DNA of 64,000 nucleotides, taken from NCBI GenBank assembly GCA_000719025.1, contig JODP01000012.1:310001-374000 (forward strand), read 5' to 3'. Below the pieces are notes generated by a model. The model worked only from the letters and a program-made list of their open reading frames with translations, searched no databases and was not told the DNA's origin. The position numbers and the translations under genes are program-made. This document shows positions 16,481 through 25,658 of this stretch, one piece after another (position 1 is the stretch's first letter; each line of letters opens with the position of its first letter). The stretch comes from Kineosporia aurantiaca JCM 3230. Lineage in GTDB: Bacteria; Actinomycetota; Actinomycetes; Actinomycetales; Kineosporiaceae.

Positions 16481-17335
16481 GTGATCCCCGTTCTGGGCAC
16501 GACCATGTACCTGCAGGACACCGGCGCGGGCCGGCCTGTCCTTTTTCTGCACGGCAACCCGACCAGCTCCTACCTGTGGCGACACGTCATCGCCGCGCGG
16601 CGGCCGGGGTGGCGGTGTCTGGCGCCGGACCTGATCGGGATGGGACGCTCCGGCCGGCCAGCGATCGCCGGCACGCTCGTCGACCATGTCGCCCACCTCG
16701 ACGCGTTGCTGAGCGTGCTCTTGCCCGACGAGGTAACGGATCTGGTGGTCGTCGGACACGACTGGGGAGTGGCGTTGGCCCTGGACCTGCTGCTGCGGCG
16801 CCCACATCAGGTGTCCGCCGTCGCCCTGATGGAGGGCCACCTGCGGCCATTACCCAGCTGGGACGCCTTCGATCCCGGGGGCCGCGATCTGTTCCAGCGG
16901 TTACGCATGCCCGGCGTCGGCGAGCGGATGGTGCTGGAGGAGAACTTCTTCCTCGACACGCTGCTGCCCGCCGCGCTCCAGCGTCCCCTGTCCCCGGAAG
17001 ACCTCACCGAGTACCGCCGCCCCTACCCAAGCCCGGACTCCCGGCGGGCGCTACTGAGCTGGGCCCGGCAAATCCCGATCGCCGGTGAACCCGCTGACGC
17101 CCACGCCGTCATGGGCGCGGCGGCGGACTTCGCGACCACCTCCGCTGTCCCGAAACTCCTGGTCACCGCGCCCGGAACGCCGATCGTCACCGCGGACGTC
17201 CTTCATTGGTGCACCGACCACCTGCCCAACCTGATCGTGACCGACGTCGGCGGCCCCGCCGGGCACTTCCTGCCCGAAGACCGCCCGGGTGAGGTCGCGG
17301 GCGCCGTATGGGACTGGTTGTCAGCGCTGAGATGA
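16481..17335 (+). CDS. Alpha/beta hydrolase, haloalkane dehalogenase-like
   Basis: 284 residues from a GTG with GGGGAGG upstream. The oxyanion region LFLHGNPTSSYLWR, the nucleophile elbow VGHDWG (Asp) and a late catalytic His in GPAGHFLPEDRP match haloalkane dehalogenases of subfamily II, which hydrolyse carbon-halogen bonds. The halide-binding Trp next to the nucleophile is present, and the HGNPTS Asn supplies the second halide contact. Fluoroacetate or epoxide hydrolase activity remains possible. Transcribed alone. Confidence 0.75.
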   Translation: MIPVLGTTMYLQDTGAGRPVLFLHGNPTSSYLWRHVIAARRPGWRCLAPDLIGMGRSGRPAIAGTLVDHVAHLDALLSVLLPDEVTDLVVVGHDWGVALALDLLLRRPHQVSAVALMEGHLRPLPSWDAFDPGGRDLFQRLRMPGVGERMVLEENFFLDTLLPAALQRPLSPEDLTEYRRPYPSPDSRRALLSWARQIPIAGEPADAHAVMGAAADFATTSAVPKLLVTAPGTPIVTADVLHWCTDHLPNLIVTDVGGPAGHFLPEDRPGEVAGAVWDWLSALR

Positions 17336-17360
17336 CGAGCGCTGACGAACCCGGCGCAGA

Positions 17361-18179
17361 TCAAGCCTTGGGGATGGGGTCGTTGTAGGCGCCGGGCGGG
17401 CCGGTGTAGAGCTTGCCGTTGATCCGCGGCCAGGCGTTGGCGGTGCATCCGTGCAGCCCCAGCGTCTGCTGCTGCATCACCGGGGCGGGATCACCCTTGC
17501 CGGGGCACTTCTGGTGGTGATGTCCCAGGCGGTGACCGGTCTCGTGATTGATCATGTACGTGCGATACCGCTCCAGCGGAGCCCCGTAGTCAGGGACGCC
17601 GTGCACCCAGCGGGCCACGTTCAGCACCACCCGGCTGCCGTTGCGGCAGGACGTGTACTGGTCCGAACGACCCGCGCTCTCGTCACCGCACAGATGGTCG
17701 CGGGTCTGCGGGGTGACCAGGTAGATGGTGAAGTCGTACTTAGCCGAGTTCGGGACCCGCTGAAGCCGGACCTGACCCGTGCCGATCCAGCTGCGCTTGT
17801 CCGAGAGCGTCTGCACCACCCGGGACGCGAACTGGTTGGCCGTGATCCCGGTGATGCCGTTCTCCACCACGACCCGGTACTTCAGCAGCGGCCCCCGCTT
17901 CCCCGCGACCTTGCTGTGCCCGGTCGCCGATCGCCACGTCCTCTTCCCCGACCGGGGATATTTGATCTTCGGTGTCTTCGGCTTCTTGGCCACCTCCGCA
18001 ACCGGTGCAGCGCTGTTCGACGAGGCCATCGAGACATTCTCCGCGTGCACGGGCACCGCACCAGCCGGGGTAAGAGCAGTCAAAGTAAGGACGCCGGCCA
18101 GCACAGTGCTCGCAGCGAACCTGAGGGTCAGATGGGGGACGCTGCGCAAAGGGTGGCGGAAGGTGAACGAAGGTGACAC
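17361..18179 (-). CDS. Secreted DUF3152 metzincin-like protein
   Basis: 272 residues. The N-terminal signal peptide (RFAASTVLAGVLTLTALTPAGA) is followed by a Lys/Pro-rich linker and the DUF3152 domain. The sequence HETGHRLGHHH fits HExxHxxGxxH exactly, the metzincin zinc site, and paired cysteines (LCGDES..., SCRNG, KCPG, HGC) suggest disulphides. Likely an exported zinc peptidase; its substrate is unknown. Family assignment is firm, enzymatic activity inferred. Confidence 0.82.
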   Translation of the reverse strand: MSPSFTFRHPLRSVPHLTLRFAASTVLAGVLTLTALTPAGAVPVHAENVSMASSNSAAPVAEVAKKPKTPKIKYPRSGKRTWRSATGHSKVAGKRGPLLKYRVVVENGITGITANQFASRVVQTLSDKRSWIGTGQVRLQRVPNSAKYDFTIYLVTPQTRDHLCGDESAGRSDQYTSCRNGSRVVLNVARWVHGVPDYGAPLERYRTYMINHETGHRLGHHHQKCPGKGDPAPVMQQQTLGLHGCTANAWPRINGKLYTGPPGAYNDPIPKA

Positions 18180-18455
18180 GCAGGCGAGGCTAAACCGGGC
18201 GGCGGGGGCCGGTCATCAGTGCCTCACCCAATGTGACGAAGGTCGGCCGGAGACCGGTCAGATCGGGCAGCGTCCGAGGTCAAACGGACATTACCGACGA
18301 TCGGCGAGATGGTCCGGCTGAACCGGCGGGTGATCACCGGGGTGAGCGCCGGAGCGGTCACCCCCGGGATGAGTGCCGGGATGAGTGCCGGAATGAGCGA
18401 CTCAGTGCCGGCCCGATGTCGCCTGGTGTCAGCTGGTGTCAGCTTGGTGTCGAGG

Positions 18456-19052
18456 TCAGCGACGGCCGCCGAAGGTCCACGCCAGTGCCTCGACCCCCTC
18501 GTAGCGGCCGGGCTCCAGGACGGCGAGCGCGGCCGCAGCGTCGGTGGCTCGTACCAGAGCGGCCGTCCCCAGCCAGGTCTGACCGTCATCGGACAGGAGC
18601 GGGCCGTACGCGATCAGGTCCTCGACGTCGTCCGGGGTCTGGAGGGTGTTTGTGGCTGCGTCGATGACACCCAGGCCCAGCACCAGGAACCGTCGCCCGC
18701 CCTCGGCACCGCCGGGGTACTGCCACATGGTGCGTCCCAGCAGATTGCGCCAGCGCCGCAGCAGCAAATCCCGGAACACGCCCGCCTGGTAGTACGGCTC
18801 ATCGAAAGCGAACGCCCGCGCCGCCGCGGCATCCGGCAGATCCAGGACATGCACACTGCCCGCGGCCGGGGCGTCGTCGGACTCCTCAGACGTGAGATCG
18901 ACGTCGGAGGCGAACAACGGGCCCCGGGCGATCATCGTCTGCCCGAAAGCGTCCATGTAGGACCAGTGATCCTCCAGCAGCTTGTCCCGCAGATCCCCGG
19001 AACCGACACGGTCACGATGCACGCAGATGAATTCCACGGCGTCAGTCAACAC
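18456..19052 (-). CDS. YCII-domain protein
   Basis: 198 residues. The first half matches a YCII ferredoxin-like domain: FICVHRDR, HWSYMDAFGQTMIARGPLF, GSVHVLDLPDAAAARAFAFDEPYYQAGVF. A second, weaker ferredoxin-like half follows (RRFLVLGLGVID to ALAVLEPGRY), suggesting an internal duplication. YCII proteins include small enzymes and dimeric ligand-binding proteins; the function here is unknown. It lies 60 bases downstream of the toxin-like gene, so an immunity role could be tested, but YCII is not a recognised immunity fold. Confidence 0.75.
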   Translation of the reverse strand: MLTDAVEFICVHRDRVGSGDLRDKLLEDHWSYMDAFGQTMIARGPLFASDVDLTSEESDDAPAAGSVHVLDLPDAAAARAFAFDEPYYQAGVFRDLLLRRWRNLLGRTMWQYPGGAEGGRRFLVLGLGVIDAATNTLQTPDDVEDLIAYGPLLSDDGQTWLGTAALVRATDAAAALAVLEPGRYEGVEALAWTFGGRR

Positions 19053-19112
19053 GCCTGTTCCGGGTTCGGCATCGGGTTAAAACGGACGCGTACCTGGTTG
19101 GCTCGGGAGGGC

Positions 19113-21611
19113 TCAGCGGCGGTCGCCCTTGACCGGGATCCCGCTCGCACCCCCGTCGTCGTCCGGGGACAGGTCCAGGAAGGAACTGCCGGGATCACGG
19201 TCACCGGGTTCGGGGCCCAGGTCGAGGAACGAGCGATCATTCGGGTCGCCGGCACCGTTGCCGTCAGCGGGGTCGCTGGAGTCGTCGAGATCCAGGAACG
19301 ACCGGTCATTGGGGTCGTTGGGGTCGTCCAGGTCGAGGAACGACCGGTCGTTGGGATCGGTGGCGTCGGCGTTGTCGGCGGGGTCATCGAGGTCGAGGAA
19401 CGAGCGGTCATTGGGATCGTCGCTGTCGAGGTCCAGGAACGACTGGTCGTTGGGGTCATCCGGCGACCCCGCCGATCCGGCGGATCCCGGTGACCCGCCG
19501 TCGGAACGGACGTCCGAACCAGCGTCCGAAAACCCGTCCCCGCCACCGACGTCCCCGCCACCGGCCGCGCCGCCCCCGCCGTCACCACCCGGGCCGCCCC
19601 CCGAATCGCTTGAGTGCACCGACCCCGCATCACTGGAACTGCTGGAACTGAGGTCTCCACCGCCGAGGCTGTCCGAGGAATCCGAGTGGATGCTCGACGC
19701 GTCATCCCCGCCGGTGGGCAGGCCGGGCCCGGTGTGGCGGTCGGCGAAGGCTTCCTGTTCCTGCCGGAAGATCTGGTTGATGTCCTGGTTGCTGACCGTG
19801 CCCTCACCCGTGGGATTGCCGAACAGGTGGTTCAGCTCGTCCGCCGAGACCGGGCGGGCGTTGGGGTTGGGGATGAACGAACCGAACGCGTTCTGGGCCG
19901 GGCCCTGGTTGATCACCGGCCGCACCCCGAGCACGCTGTCCCCGGGGACCCCACCGACGAAAGTGACCTCGTTCTGGTGCAGCGCCGGAGCACCCGAGGG
20001 AGTGGGGATGCCGTTGGGGAAGGTGGCGTCGATGTCGATCCCGCCCGGGTGATCGATCAGGAACTGGAACCGCACGCGCTCGTTGTTGGGCCCCAGGTCG
20101 AAGACCACGTTGCTGCCGACCCGCGTGGTGGAGACGAAGTCGCTGGGCGTGTTGTTGTCCAGGAACGTCGGCAGGTCGGTGCCGTTGGGGTTCAGGGTCT
20201 GGAACCCACCGGGGAAGATCTGCTGCGGGGGCCGCGAGTCCAGCCGGAACAGCGGGCCGTTGTCGGTGCGGAACTGCAGCGGGTTGCCGGGCCCGGCGCT
20301 CTGCTGAATCGCTGCGACGTGCGCGGGATCCAGATCCGCCGGCGGTGTCGAGGTACTGGTGGGACCGGAATCGAAGTCGAACCCGCGAGTGCCGTCCCCC
20401 GAACCACCGGCGCCGTCCAGGGAACGCGTCCCGTCTGACGAACCCGGCGCGCTGCTGGAACCACCACCAGAACCGCCAGCACTGCCAGAACCGCTCGGGC
20501 CACCTGACCCTCGGCCGGCGCGTCCGCCGATCAGTCCGCCGGCCGCGCCCGTGGCCGCGCCGATGCCACCGGCCTTCAGGATCTCCCCGACGTCGAACCC
20601 GTCACCTGACCCCAGCTGGTTCAGGCCCTCGGTGCCGGCCTCCTCGCCGAAGGACTTACCGGCTTCCTTCCCGATCTCCTTACCCAGGCCGGTGAAGGTG
20701 GTGGTCTTGCCGGCCTGCGCCCCGATCGACGTCAGCGGTCCGTCGGCGGCCTTGACGATCTTCGGCGCGGCCTCGGCCAGTTCCGCTCCGCCCTTGGCCA
20801 GCCCGGCGCCGCCCCTGAGCAGGGACCCGCCCGGGATGAGGCCGACCAGGCCGATCAGGAAGTCGCCGAGCTGGAAGTTGCCGCTGGCTATCGCGGGTAT
20901 CTGGGTGACCAGGAACAGCGCGGCGCCCAGGAGCAGACCCACGACCGGGAAGAACACGCTGACCACGGCGATCAGCAGGCCCAGGAGGATCTCGACGAAC
21001 GGGAACTCCTTGAAGAAGTCGGCGATCTTCTGGAAGATGTTCCGCTCCGGAATCGCCTCTCCCGCAGCCTGGTCCAGCACCTCCGACGCCTGCCGCTGGG
21101 CGTTCTCCCGCATCGACCGGGCCTGCTCGGCCAGGCTCCGCGCCGCCGACATCTGTCCCTGCGCCGCATCGATCGCGTCCTCGGTGGCCCGGTTCGCCGC
21201 CCGCGCATCCTCCGTCGCGTCCGGGGGCAGCGCGGCGGGGGCGGCCTGGTTGGCCTGCGGGGCCGCGGCCTGCGCCTGGTCCACCGCCTTGTCGAACGTG
21301 GCCTGGGCTTCCTCCAGGCGGGGAATGTAGTCCCGGTAGGCCCGCGCCGCGTCGTGGTAGGAGGTAGCGGTCTTGTTCAGCTTGTCCGGTAGGTCGTCGC
21401 CGATCATCTCGGCCAGCTTGTCCATCGCCGAACCCCGCCCGGACGCGATCGTGCCGCCCTTGCGCAGCACGTTCAGGGCGCGCTCGGCGGCGTCGCCGAT
21501 GTCCTCGTAGCGCTTGAGCACGCCCGAGATCAGGTCCGGATCACCCGGAGTCGGGTCCGTGTCCAGCCCGACCAGCTCGAAATCCGCAACACTCGCGTGC
21601 CGACGCGCCAC
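19113..21611 (-). CDS. Exported polymorphic toxin with pierisin/scabin-like ADP-ribosyltransferase domain
   Basis: 832 residues. Residues 25-185 are helical, like WXG100-type T7SS leader domains; 204-260 is hydrophobic (two or three membrane segments); 365-425 is Gly/Ser linker. Residues 445-570 carry a mono-ADP-ribosyltransferase: LFRLDSRPP (NAD-binding Arg 456), FVSTTR (STT, 494-496) and HQNE (QxE, Gln546/Glu548), the pattern of DNA/guanine-targeting enzymes such as scabin. The toxin is followed by a 250-residue acidic tail with six SFLDL repeats (724-814), four of them in the form DPNDRSFLDL. Divergent from the flavin monooxygenase. Confidence 0.75.
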   Translation of the reverse strand: MARRHASVADFELVGLDTDPTPGDPDLISGVLKRYEDIGDAAERALNVLRKGGTIASGRGSAMDKLAEMIGDDLPDKLNKTATSYHDAARAYRDYIPRLEEAQATFDKAVDQAQAAAPQANQAAPAALPPDATEDARAANRATEDAIDAAQGQMSAARSLAEQARSMRENAQRQASEVLDQAAGEAIPERNIFQKIADFFKEFPFVEILLGLLIAVVSVFFPVVGLLLGAALFLVTQIPAIASGNFQLGDFLIGLVGLIPGGSLLRGGAGLAKGGAELAEAAPKIVKAADGPLTSIGAQAGKTTTFTGLGKEIGKEAGKSFGEEAGTEGLNQLGSGDGFDVGEILKAGGIGAATGAAGGLIGGRAGRGSGGPSGSGSAGGSGGGSSSAPGSSDGTRSLDGAGGSGDGTRGFDFDSGPTSTSTPPADLDPAHVAAIQQSAGPGNPLQFRTDNGPLFRLDSRPPQQIFPGGFQTLNPNGTDLPTFLDNNTPSDFVSTTRVGSNVVFDLGPNNERVRFQFLIDHPGGIDIDATFPNGIPTPSGAPALHQNEVTFVGGVPGDSVLGVRPVINQGPAQNAFGSFIPNPNARPVSADELNHLFGNPTGEGTVSNQDINQIFRQEQEAFADRHTGPGLPTGGDDASSIHSDSSDSLGGGDLSSSSSSDAGSVHSSDSGGGPGGDGGGGAAGGGDVGGGDGFSDAGSDVRSDGGSPGSAGSAGSPDDPNDQSFLDLDSDDPNDRSFLDLDDPADNADATDPNDRSFLDLDDPNDPNDRSFLDLDDSSDPADGNGAGDPNDRSFLDLGPEPGDRDPGSSFLDLSPDDDGGASGIPVKGDRR

Positions 21612-21769
21612 AGCCGTCCCCTTGCTCAGGTTGTCCCAGGTTGTCTCAGGTCCCGCCGGTGTTCCAGCAGTGCTCTCAGCGCGTACGAGATCCAGGGGCT
21701 CCGGGGTTCAGATCCGGGGCTCTACCCTTGGTCCCAGGCAGGACCCGGACCCACCCCGAGGAGACGGAC

Positions 21770-22996
21770 ATTGCGCTGACGGTGGCTGTGGTGGGTGGGG
21801 GGATCGGCGGGTTGTGCCTGGCCCAGGGGCTGCGCCGGGCCGGCGTCGACGTCACGGTGTACGAGCGGGATCAGACACTGGACGAACGCCGCCAGGGGTA
21901 CCGCCTCCACGTCGACGCACGTGCCGGGCTGGCGTTGCAGCAGTGTCTGCCGCCGCAGCTGTTCGAGCTGTTCCTGGCCACCTGCGGCAGCCCGAGCCAC
22001 CAGTTCACGGTCGTCACCGAGAAACTCAAGGTCCTGCACGAAGAGGCCTACCCTGCGGCCGCCGATCCGTTCGCCCCGGCCACACTGTCCACGTCGGTCG
22101 ACCGGCGCACGCTGCGCGAGATCCTGGCCTCGGGCCTGGAGGACCGGATCGTCACCGGCAAGGAACTGACCCGCTACGAAGCGGACGAGCGCGGGGTCCG
22201 GCTCTTCTTCGCCGACGGCGGCACAGCCGAGGCGGACGTGCTGGTCGGCGCCGACGGGACCAACTCGGCGGTGCGCCGGCAGTACCTCCCCCACGCCACC
22301 GTCGCCGACACGGGTACGCGAATCATCTACGGCAAGACGCCCATGAGCGACGAAGCCCGCGAGCTCCTGCCCGCACCGCTGCAGAAGGGGTTCATGGCCG
22401 TCGTCGGCGGAGCAGTCGGGATGGCCACCGGACTCATTCGATTCCGGCGGCGCCCGGAAGAGGCCGCCGCCGAACTCTTTCCCCTCGGCAATGTCAGGTT
22501 GTCACCGGCCGAGGATTACCTGATGTGGGCGGTCTCGGCGCACCAGAAGCAGTTCGGCGCGAGCGACGAGACACTGGCTGCGCTCACTCCGGCGCACCTG
22601 CACGCTCTGGCCGCGAAGATGATCCGCTCGTGGGACCCGGGACTGCGACGACTCCAGATGCTCGCCGACGTCAAGGAGACGTTCCTGGTGCGGGTCCGTT
22701 CCTCAGTACCGGTCTCTGCCTGGCCGCCCAGCCGGGTCACCCTGCTCGGCGACGCGATCCACGCCATGAGCCCGGCCTGCGGCTCGGGAGCCAACACCGC
22801 CCTGAAGGACGCCGGCGAACTCTGCCGTGCGCTCGCGCTCGAGCCCGCTGATGTGGTGCAGGCGATCGGCGAGTACGAGCAGAGGATGCGTGACTACGGC
22901 TATTCGGCTGTCGAGGCTTCCCGGATGGCCGAGACCGAGACCGGCTCGCGACGCAACCGGGCGCTGTTCTGGCTCTATCGGAAAGTGACCCGGTGA
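21770..22996 (+). CDS. FAD-dependent monooxygenase (PHBH-like)
   Basis: 408 residues. FAD motifs are VAVVGGGIGG at the N-terminus, VGADG in the middle, and LLGDAIHAMSPACGSGAN near the C-terminus, the class A flavoprotein hydroxylase set. Start choice: a GAGGAG at 21758-21763 is correctly spaced only for an ATT at 21770, giving (M)ALTVAVVGGG; a GTG at 21782 is the conservative alternative. Family members hydroxylate aromatic or polyketide substrates, or inactivate antibiotics (for example TetX). Substrate unknown. Confidence 0.8.
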   Translation: MALTVAVVGGGIGGLCLAQGLRRAGVDVTVYERDQTLDERRQGYRLHVDARAGLALQQCLPPQLFELFLATCGSPSHQFTVVTEKLKVLHEEAYPAAADPFAPATLSTSVDRRTLREILASGLEDRIVTGKELTRYEADERGVRLFFADGGTAEADVLVGADGTNSAVRRQYLPHATVADTGTRIIYGKTPMSDEARELLPAPLQKGFMAVVGGAVGMATGLIRFRRRPEEAAAELFPLGNVRLSPAEDYLMWAVSAHQKQFGASDETLAALTPAHLHALAAKMIRSWDPGLRRLQMLADVKETFLVRVRSSVPVSAWPPSRVTLLGDAIHAMSPACGSGANTALKDAGELCRALALEPADVVQAIGEYEQRMRDYGYSAVEASRMAETETGSRRNRALFWLYRKVTR

Positions 22997-23288
22997 GGAC
23001 CCCGCTTACCACCGGTAATGGATCCAATGTTCTGTCAGAGCGATTCTAAGGAGCGCCCGAGGCCGGCGTCCTTGCCGCAGAACGCTCTCCAGCGGGCAGT
23101 TTCGACTGTGCGGACGACGTTGCTGCGCGGTACCGGCCGTTGACCATCGCGTTTTCCGAACTCGCCCGGGCTGGACCGCCGCATCCCCGCCATGGCGACC
23201 AGCAGCTTGTTCCCGGCCGCGCGCACCTGCCGTTGACGATCGTGTTCCGGATCTGCTCGCGCATCGGCCGGCAGGTTCCCAGACCGGC

Positions 23289-23337
23289 GATGTGGCGGAG
23301 CGGCGGCACACCGACGTCTCCCTGTGGTTCGCCCTGA
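23289..23337 (+). pseudogene. Relic of NUDIX hydrolase gene (49 bases)
   Basis: Identical except for one base to the complement of 2069-2117 inside the intact NUDIX gene. It encodes DVAERRHTDVSLWFAL in the same frame, but the flanks are unrelated on both sides. A fragment of a second, lost NUDIX gene or of a segmental duplication. Confidence 0.8.
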
Positions 23338-23555
23338 CTGAGGCCCTGTCCGCCGGAGTCCGCCGACCGGTTCTCGCCCGATCTCCTCGCGCGCGGCCTG
23401 GTGTTCTCATCCCCTTCTTTTCGTGGGCTTCTCCTAAGCAATCGCGTCACGGGGGTCAGGGCGCTTCTGGCGGGCACTTCCGGGCTCACGCGGGCTCGTC
23501 CTTGGTCAACTAGCTAGAAGTTTCTTTCTCGTTAGAGAGATCAAACCTGCCAGTC

Positions 23556-23615
23556 ATCGCGTATCGCGTTACGCGTTCATGTAAAACGTAACGCTAACGC
23601 GATTGCTCGAGCAAT
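23556..23615. repeat. Long imperfect inverted repeat followed by a 14-base palindrome
   Basis: The left arm at 23556-23573 (ATCGCGTATCGCGTTACG) pairs with the right arm at 23587-23603 with one gap and one mismatch, around a 13-base loop. Overlapping the end is the perfect palindrome ATTGCTCGAGCAAT (23602-23615). Another palindrome, CTAGCTAG, is at 23510-23517. The stretch is clearly richer in A/T than its surroundings. It may be an element end, an attachment site or an operator; no intact gene starts here. Confidence 0.7.
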
Positions 23616-24189
23616 GGTGTGGCGAGACATGGGAATGCGCTCGCGGAGTCGAACGGCAGCCGGGCAACCGGCTGGCACTCGCTGTCCTGTTGACGACCAT
23701 GCGCTGTCTCGGGGTAGTCCTCGACGACCCCACCGGGAGCGCCGGCGGAGGCGAGACCTACCTCGGAGCACGTGGACAGCCAGGAGGTCTTGGTCCTAAC
23801 GGAAGACGCTCGGCCTGATCAGGTGCGAGCGCCACGGCGGCTGCCGGAGTACCGGGAGTTTGCCGAGGCCGAGGCTGAGGAGCGAGTGTCGGTAGGCGGC
23901 GCTGGGCACACTGCGCTGAATAGCGGCGCGAGAGTGGTGGCGTCGCGACCTGGACCGCTGGGGAGGGGGCGTTCGACATGAGCGTGCCCAGCGGGAGGGG
24001 ATCGCTGGCCGCCAGCGGCCCGGCCGCCCCCCGGGTGGCCAGGCGATCATCGGCGTGTGCGTCGTGGACGCCAGCGTGAACAAGCCTGGACACGGCCAGG
24101 ACACCGCGACCAGACGTAGCGAGCGCGGCGGTGAGATGAACGGGGTTGCGGCCGCAGGATGCCGCTCACGTAAGTGCGGTCTGGAGGTG

Positions 24190-24640
24190 TCAGCGCACGA
24201 CGGTGAGCCAGGCATGGGCCCCCCGACGACGTCCTGCCCCTTGGCCTTCCTGAACTCGATCAGAAACTCGGCGCCGCGCCAGCGGTCGGGAACGGTGAGC
24301 TTGAAGAGCGCGCGGCCGTTGGCATCGGTTCGGAAAGAACGTAACGCGGGCAGTCCATCCGCTGATGTGCCTCCACCGCAGTTGCACTCGATTGAACGGG
24401 CCTGGCTGCTAAACACCTCGTACTTGGCGTGGGCCCGTACACCGCTGACGACGATCCGGACGCGTTTGCCGGCATGAACCGTGTCGGCGCCCAACCCGAG
24501 GGACGGCCGGGGCCGGGTGACGGTGAGCCATTCGTGGGCTTGCTCGACCAGGTCGGCGCCCTTGACCTTCTGCACCTCGATCAGGTGATCGTGGCTCCAG
24601 GTCAGCGGCACAAGGAAGAAGAGGTCAGTCCATGACTGTC
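24190..24640 (-). pseudogene. Remnant of an Ig-like repeat surface protein, frameshifted
   Basis: Minus-strand translation gives HDHLIEVQKVKGADLVEQA, then HEWLTVTRP, a beta-rich domain (VHAGKRVRIVVSGV to RGAEFLIEFRKAKGQDVV), and, after a one-base frame change near 24222, GAHAWLTVVR and a stop. LIE-x2-K-x-KG-x-D and WLTV recur, so the frame contains the end of one repeat plus one whole repeat of an Ig-like domain protein. No start or signal peptide survives upstream of 24640. Confidence 0.5.
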
Positions 24641-24651
24641 ATGCTCGGCGC

Positions 24652-24915
24652 ATGAGGAAGACTCCACTGATGCTCGGCGTCATGGCTGCACTGCTGATCG
24701 CGGTTGGCGCTGTCGTGATGGTGACGGCACCTGCGCAGAACTTCGGCTGGTTCGCCTACGCGCCGCTGTCCGACTCGGTCTACAGTCCCCCTCGTTGCTC
24801 GCTGCCCGAAGTCCTAGGCGGGCGTCAATGGCTGGGTCTCGTGGCCGTCATCGCCGGACTCGTCCTGGCCGGCGTGGCAGTCGGCCTTCGGCTGGGGCAA
24901 CGCCACATCCGCTGA
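24652..24915 (+). CDS. Small two-helix membrane protein
   Basis: 87 residues. Hydrophobic segments at about 7-27 (MLGVMAALLIAVGAVVMVTA) and 60-80 (WLGLVAVIAGLVLAGVAVGL) flank a short loop with a Cys (PPRCSLPEV). Charged ends (MRKT, RLGQRHIR) fit membrane topology rules. Function unknown. No strong ribosome-binding site is seen, so confidence is moderate. Confidence 0.6.
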   Translation: MRKTPLMLGVMAALLIAVGAVVMVTAPAQNFGWFAYAPLSDSVYSPPRCSLPEVLGGRQWLGLVAVIAGLVLAGVAVGLRLGQRHIR

Positions 24916-25055
24916 CAGCGGCCACGTTCGAGGGCCAGCGACGGCAAGCCGTCGCCCACGCGGCAGTGCTGGTCCCGGCCCGCCGTACAACCGATGAGTT
25001 TCCCGCGCCGCGTTGGTCCCTAACCCCACACCGACGCACAGGAGAAGCTGACGCC

Positions 25056-25619
25056 ATGCGCAAACTGACCTTCGCCATGAACCTGAGCCTGGACGGCTAC
25101 ACCGCCGCGCCCGGGGACGACCTGAGCTGGAGCACGCCGAGCGATGAGCTGTTCCAGTGGTGGTCCGACCGGGTGGGGGCGACGGGCCTGGCGCTGTACG
25201 GGCGCAGATTGTGGGAGGGGATGAGCGCGCACTGGCCGACCGCCGACCAGCAGCCCGGCGCCACCCCGGCCCACATCGAGTACGCCGGCCGCTGGCGGGA
25301 CATGCCCAAGGTGGTGTTCTCCTCCACGACCCGCGCGGTCGACTGGAACACCCGCCTGGTCACCGGAGACGCCGTCACCGAGATCACCCGGTTCAAGGCC
25401 GAGGACGGCGGGCCCATGGAGATCGGCGGAGCCACCCTCGGCGCGGCCGCCATGCGGGCCGGGCTGATCGATGAGTACGCGATCGTCACCCACCCGGTCC
25501 TGGTGGGCGGCGGCACCCCGTACTTCACGGCGCTGAACAGCTGGGTGAACCTGAACCTCGCCGAGACCCGGACATTTCCCGACGGCGTGCTCCTGACCAG
25601 GTACGAAGTCAAGCGGTGA
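25056..25619 (+). CDS. Dihydrofolate reductase-like (RibD C-terminal domain) protein
   Basis: 187 residues from an ATG with AGGAGA 10 bases upstream. MRKLTFAMNLSLDGYTAAPGDDLSW is the typical start, followed by GATGLALYGRRLWEGM, VVFSST and PMEIGGATLGAAAMRAGLIDEY, the NADPH-binding and active-site regions of the RibD_C fold. Many actinobacterial copies are uncharacterised reductases. Convergent with the DUF2637 gene. Confidence 0.85.
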   Translation: MRKLTFAMNLSLDGYTAAPGDDLSWSTPSDELFQWWSDRVGATGLALYGRRLWEGMSAHWPTADQQPGATPAHIEYAGRWRDMPKVVFSSTTRAVDWNTRLVTGDAVTEITRFKAEDGGPMEIGGATLGAAAMRAGLIDEYAIVTHPVLVGGGTPYFTALNSWVNLNLAETRTFPDGVLLTRYEVKR

Positions 25620-25658
25620 CGACCGGCTCAGGGACAGCGACCAGGTCGGTCAGCCTGG

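Larger units (their letters stand above)
22997..24651. other. Gene-poor decayed region
   Basis: 1.65 kb with no intact, recognisable gene. It holds a 49-base NUDIX relic (23289-23337), an AT-richer island with clustered palindromes (23505-23620) and a frameshifted Ig-like gene remnant (24190-24640). A minus-strand string near 23215-23255 (QIRNTIVNGR...ARPGT) faintly resembles the N-terminus of a GntR regulator but is broken. The rest shows no coding signature. This looks like a graveyard left by insertions and deletions. Confidence 0.6.

Noticed and set aside
23006..23410. A 134-residue minus-strand frame in the decayed region.
   Set aside because: Arg/Ser-rich shadow-like composition with only a faint GntR-like string; no coherent protein.
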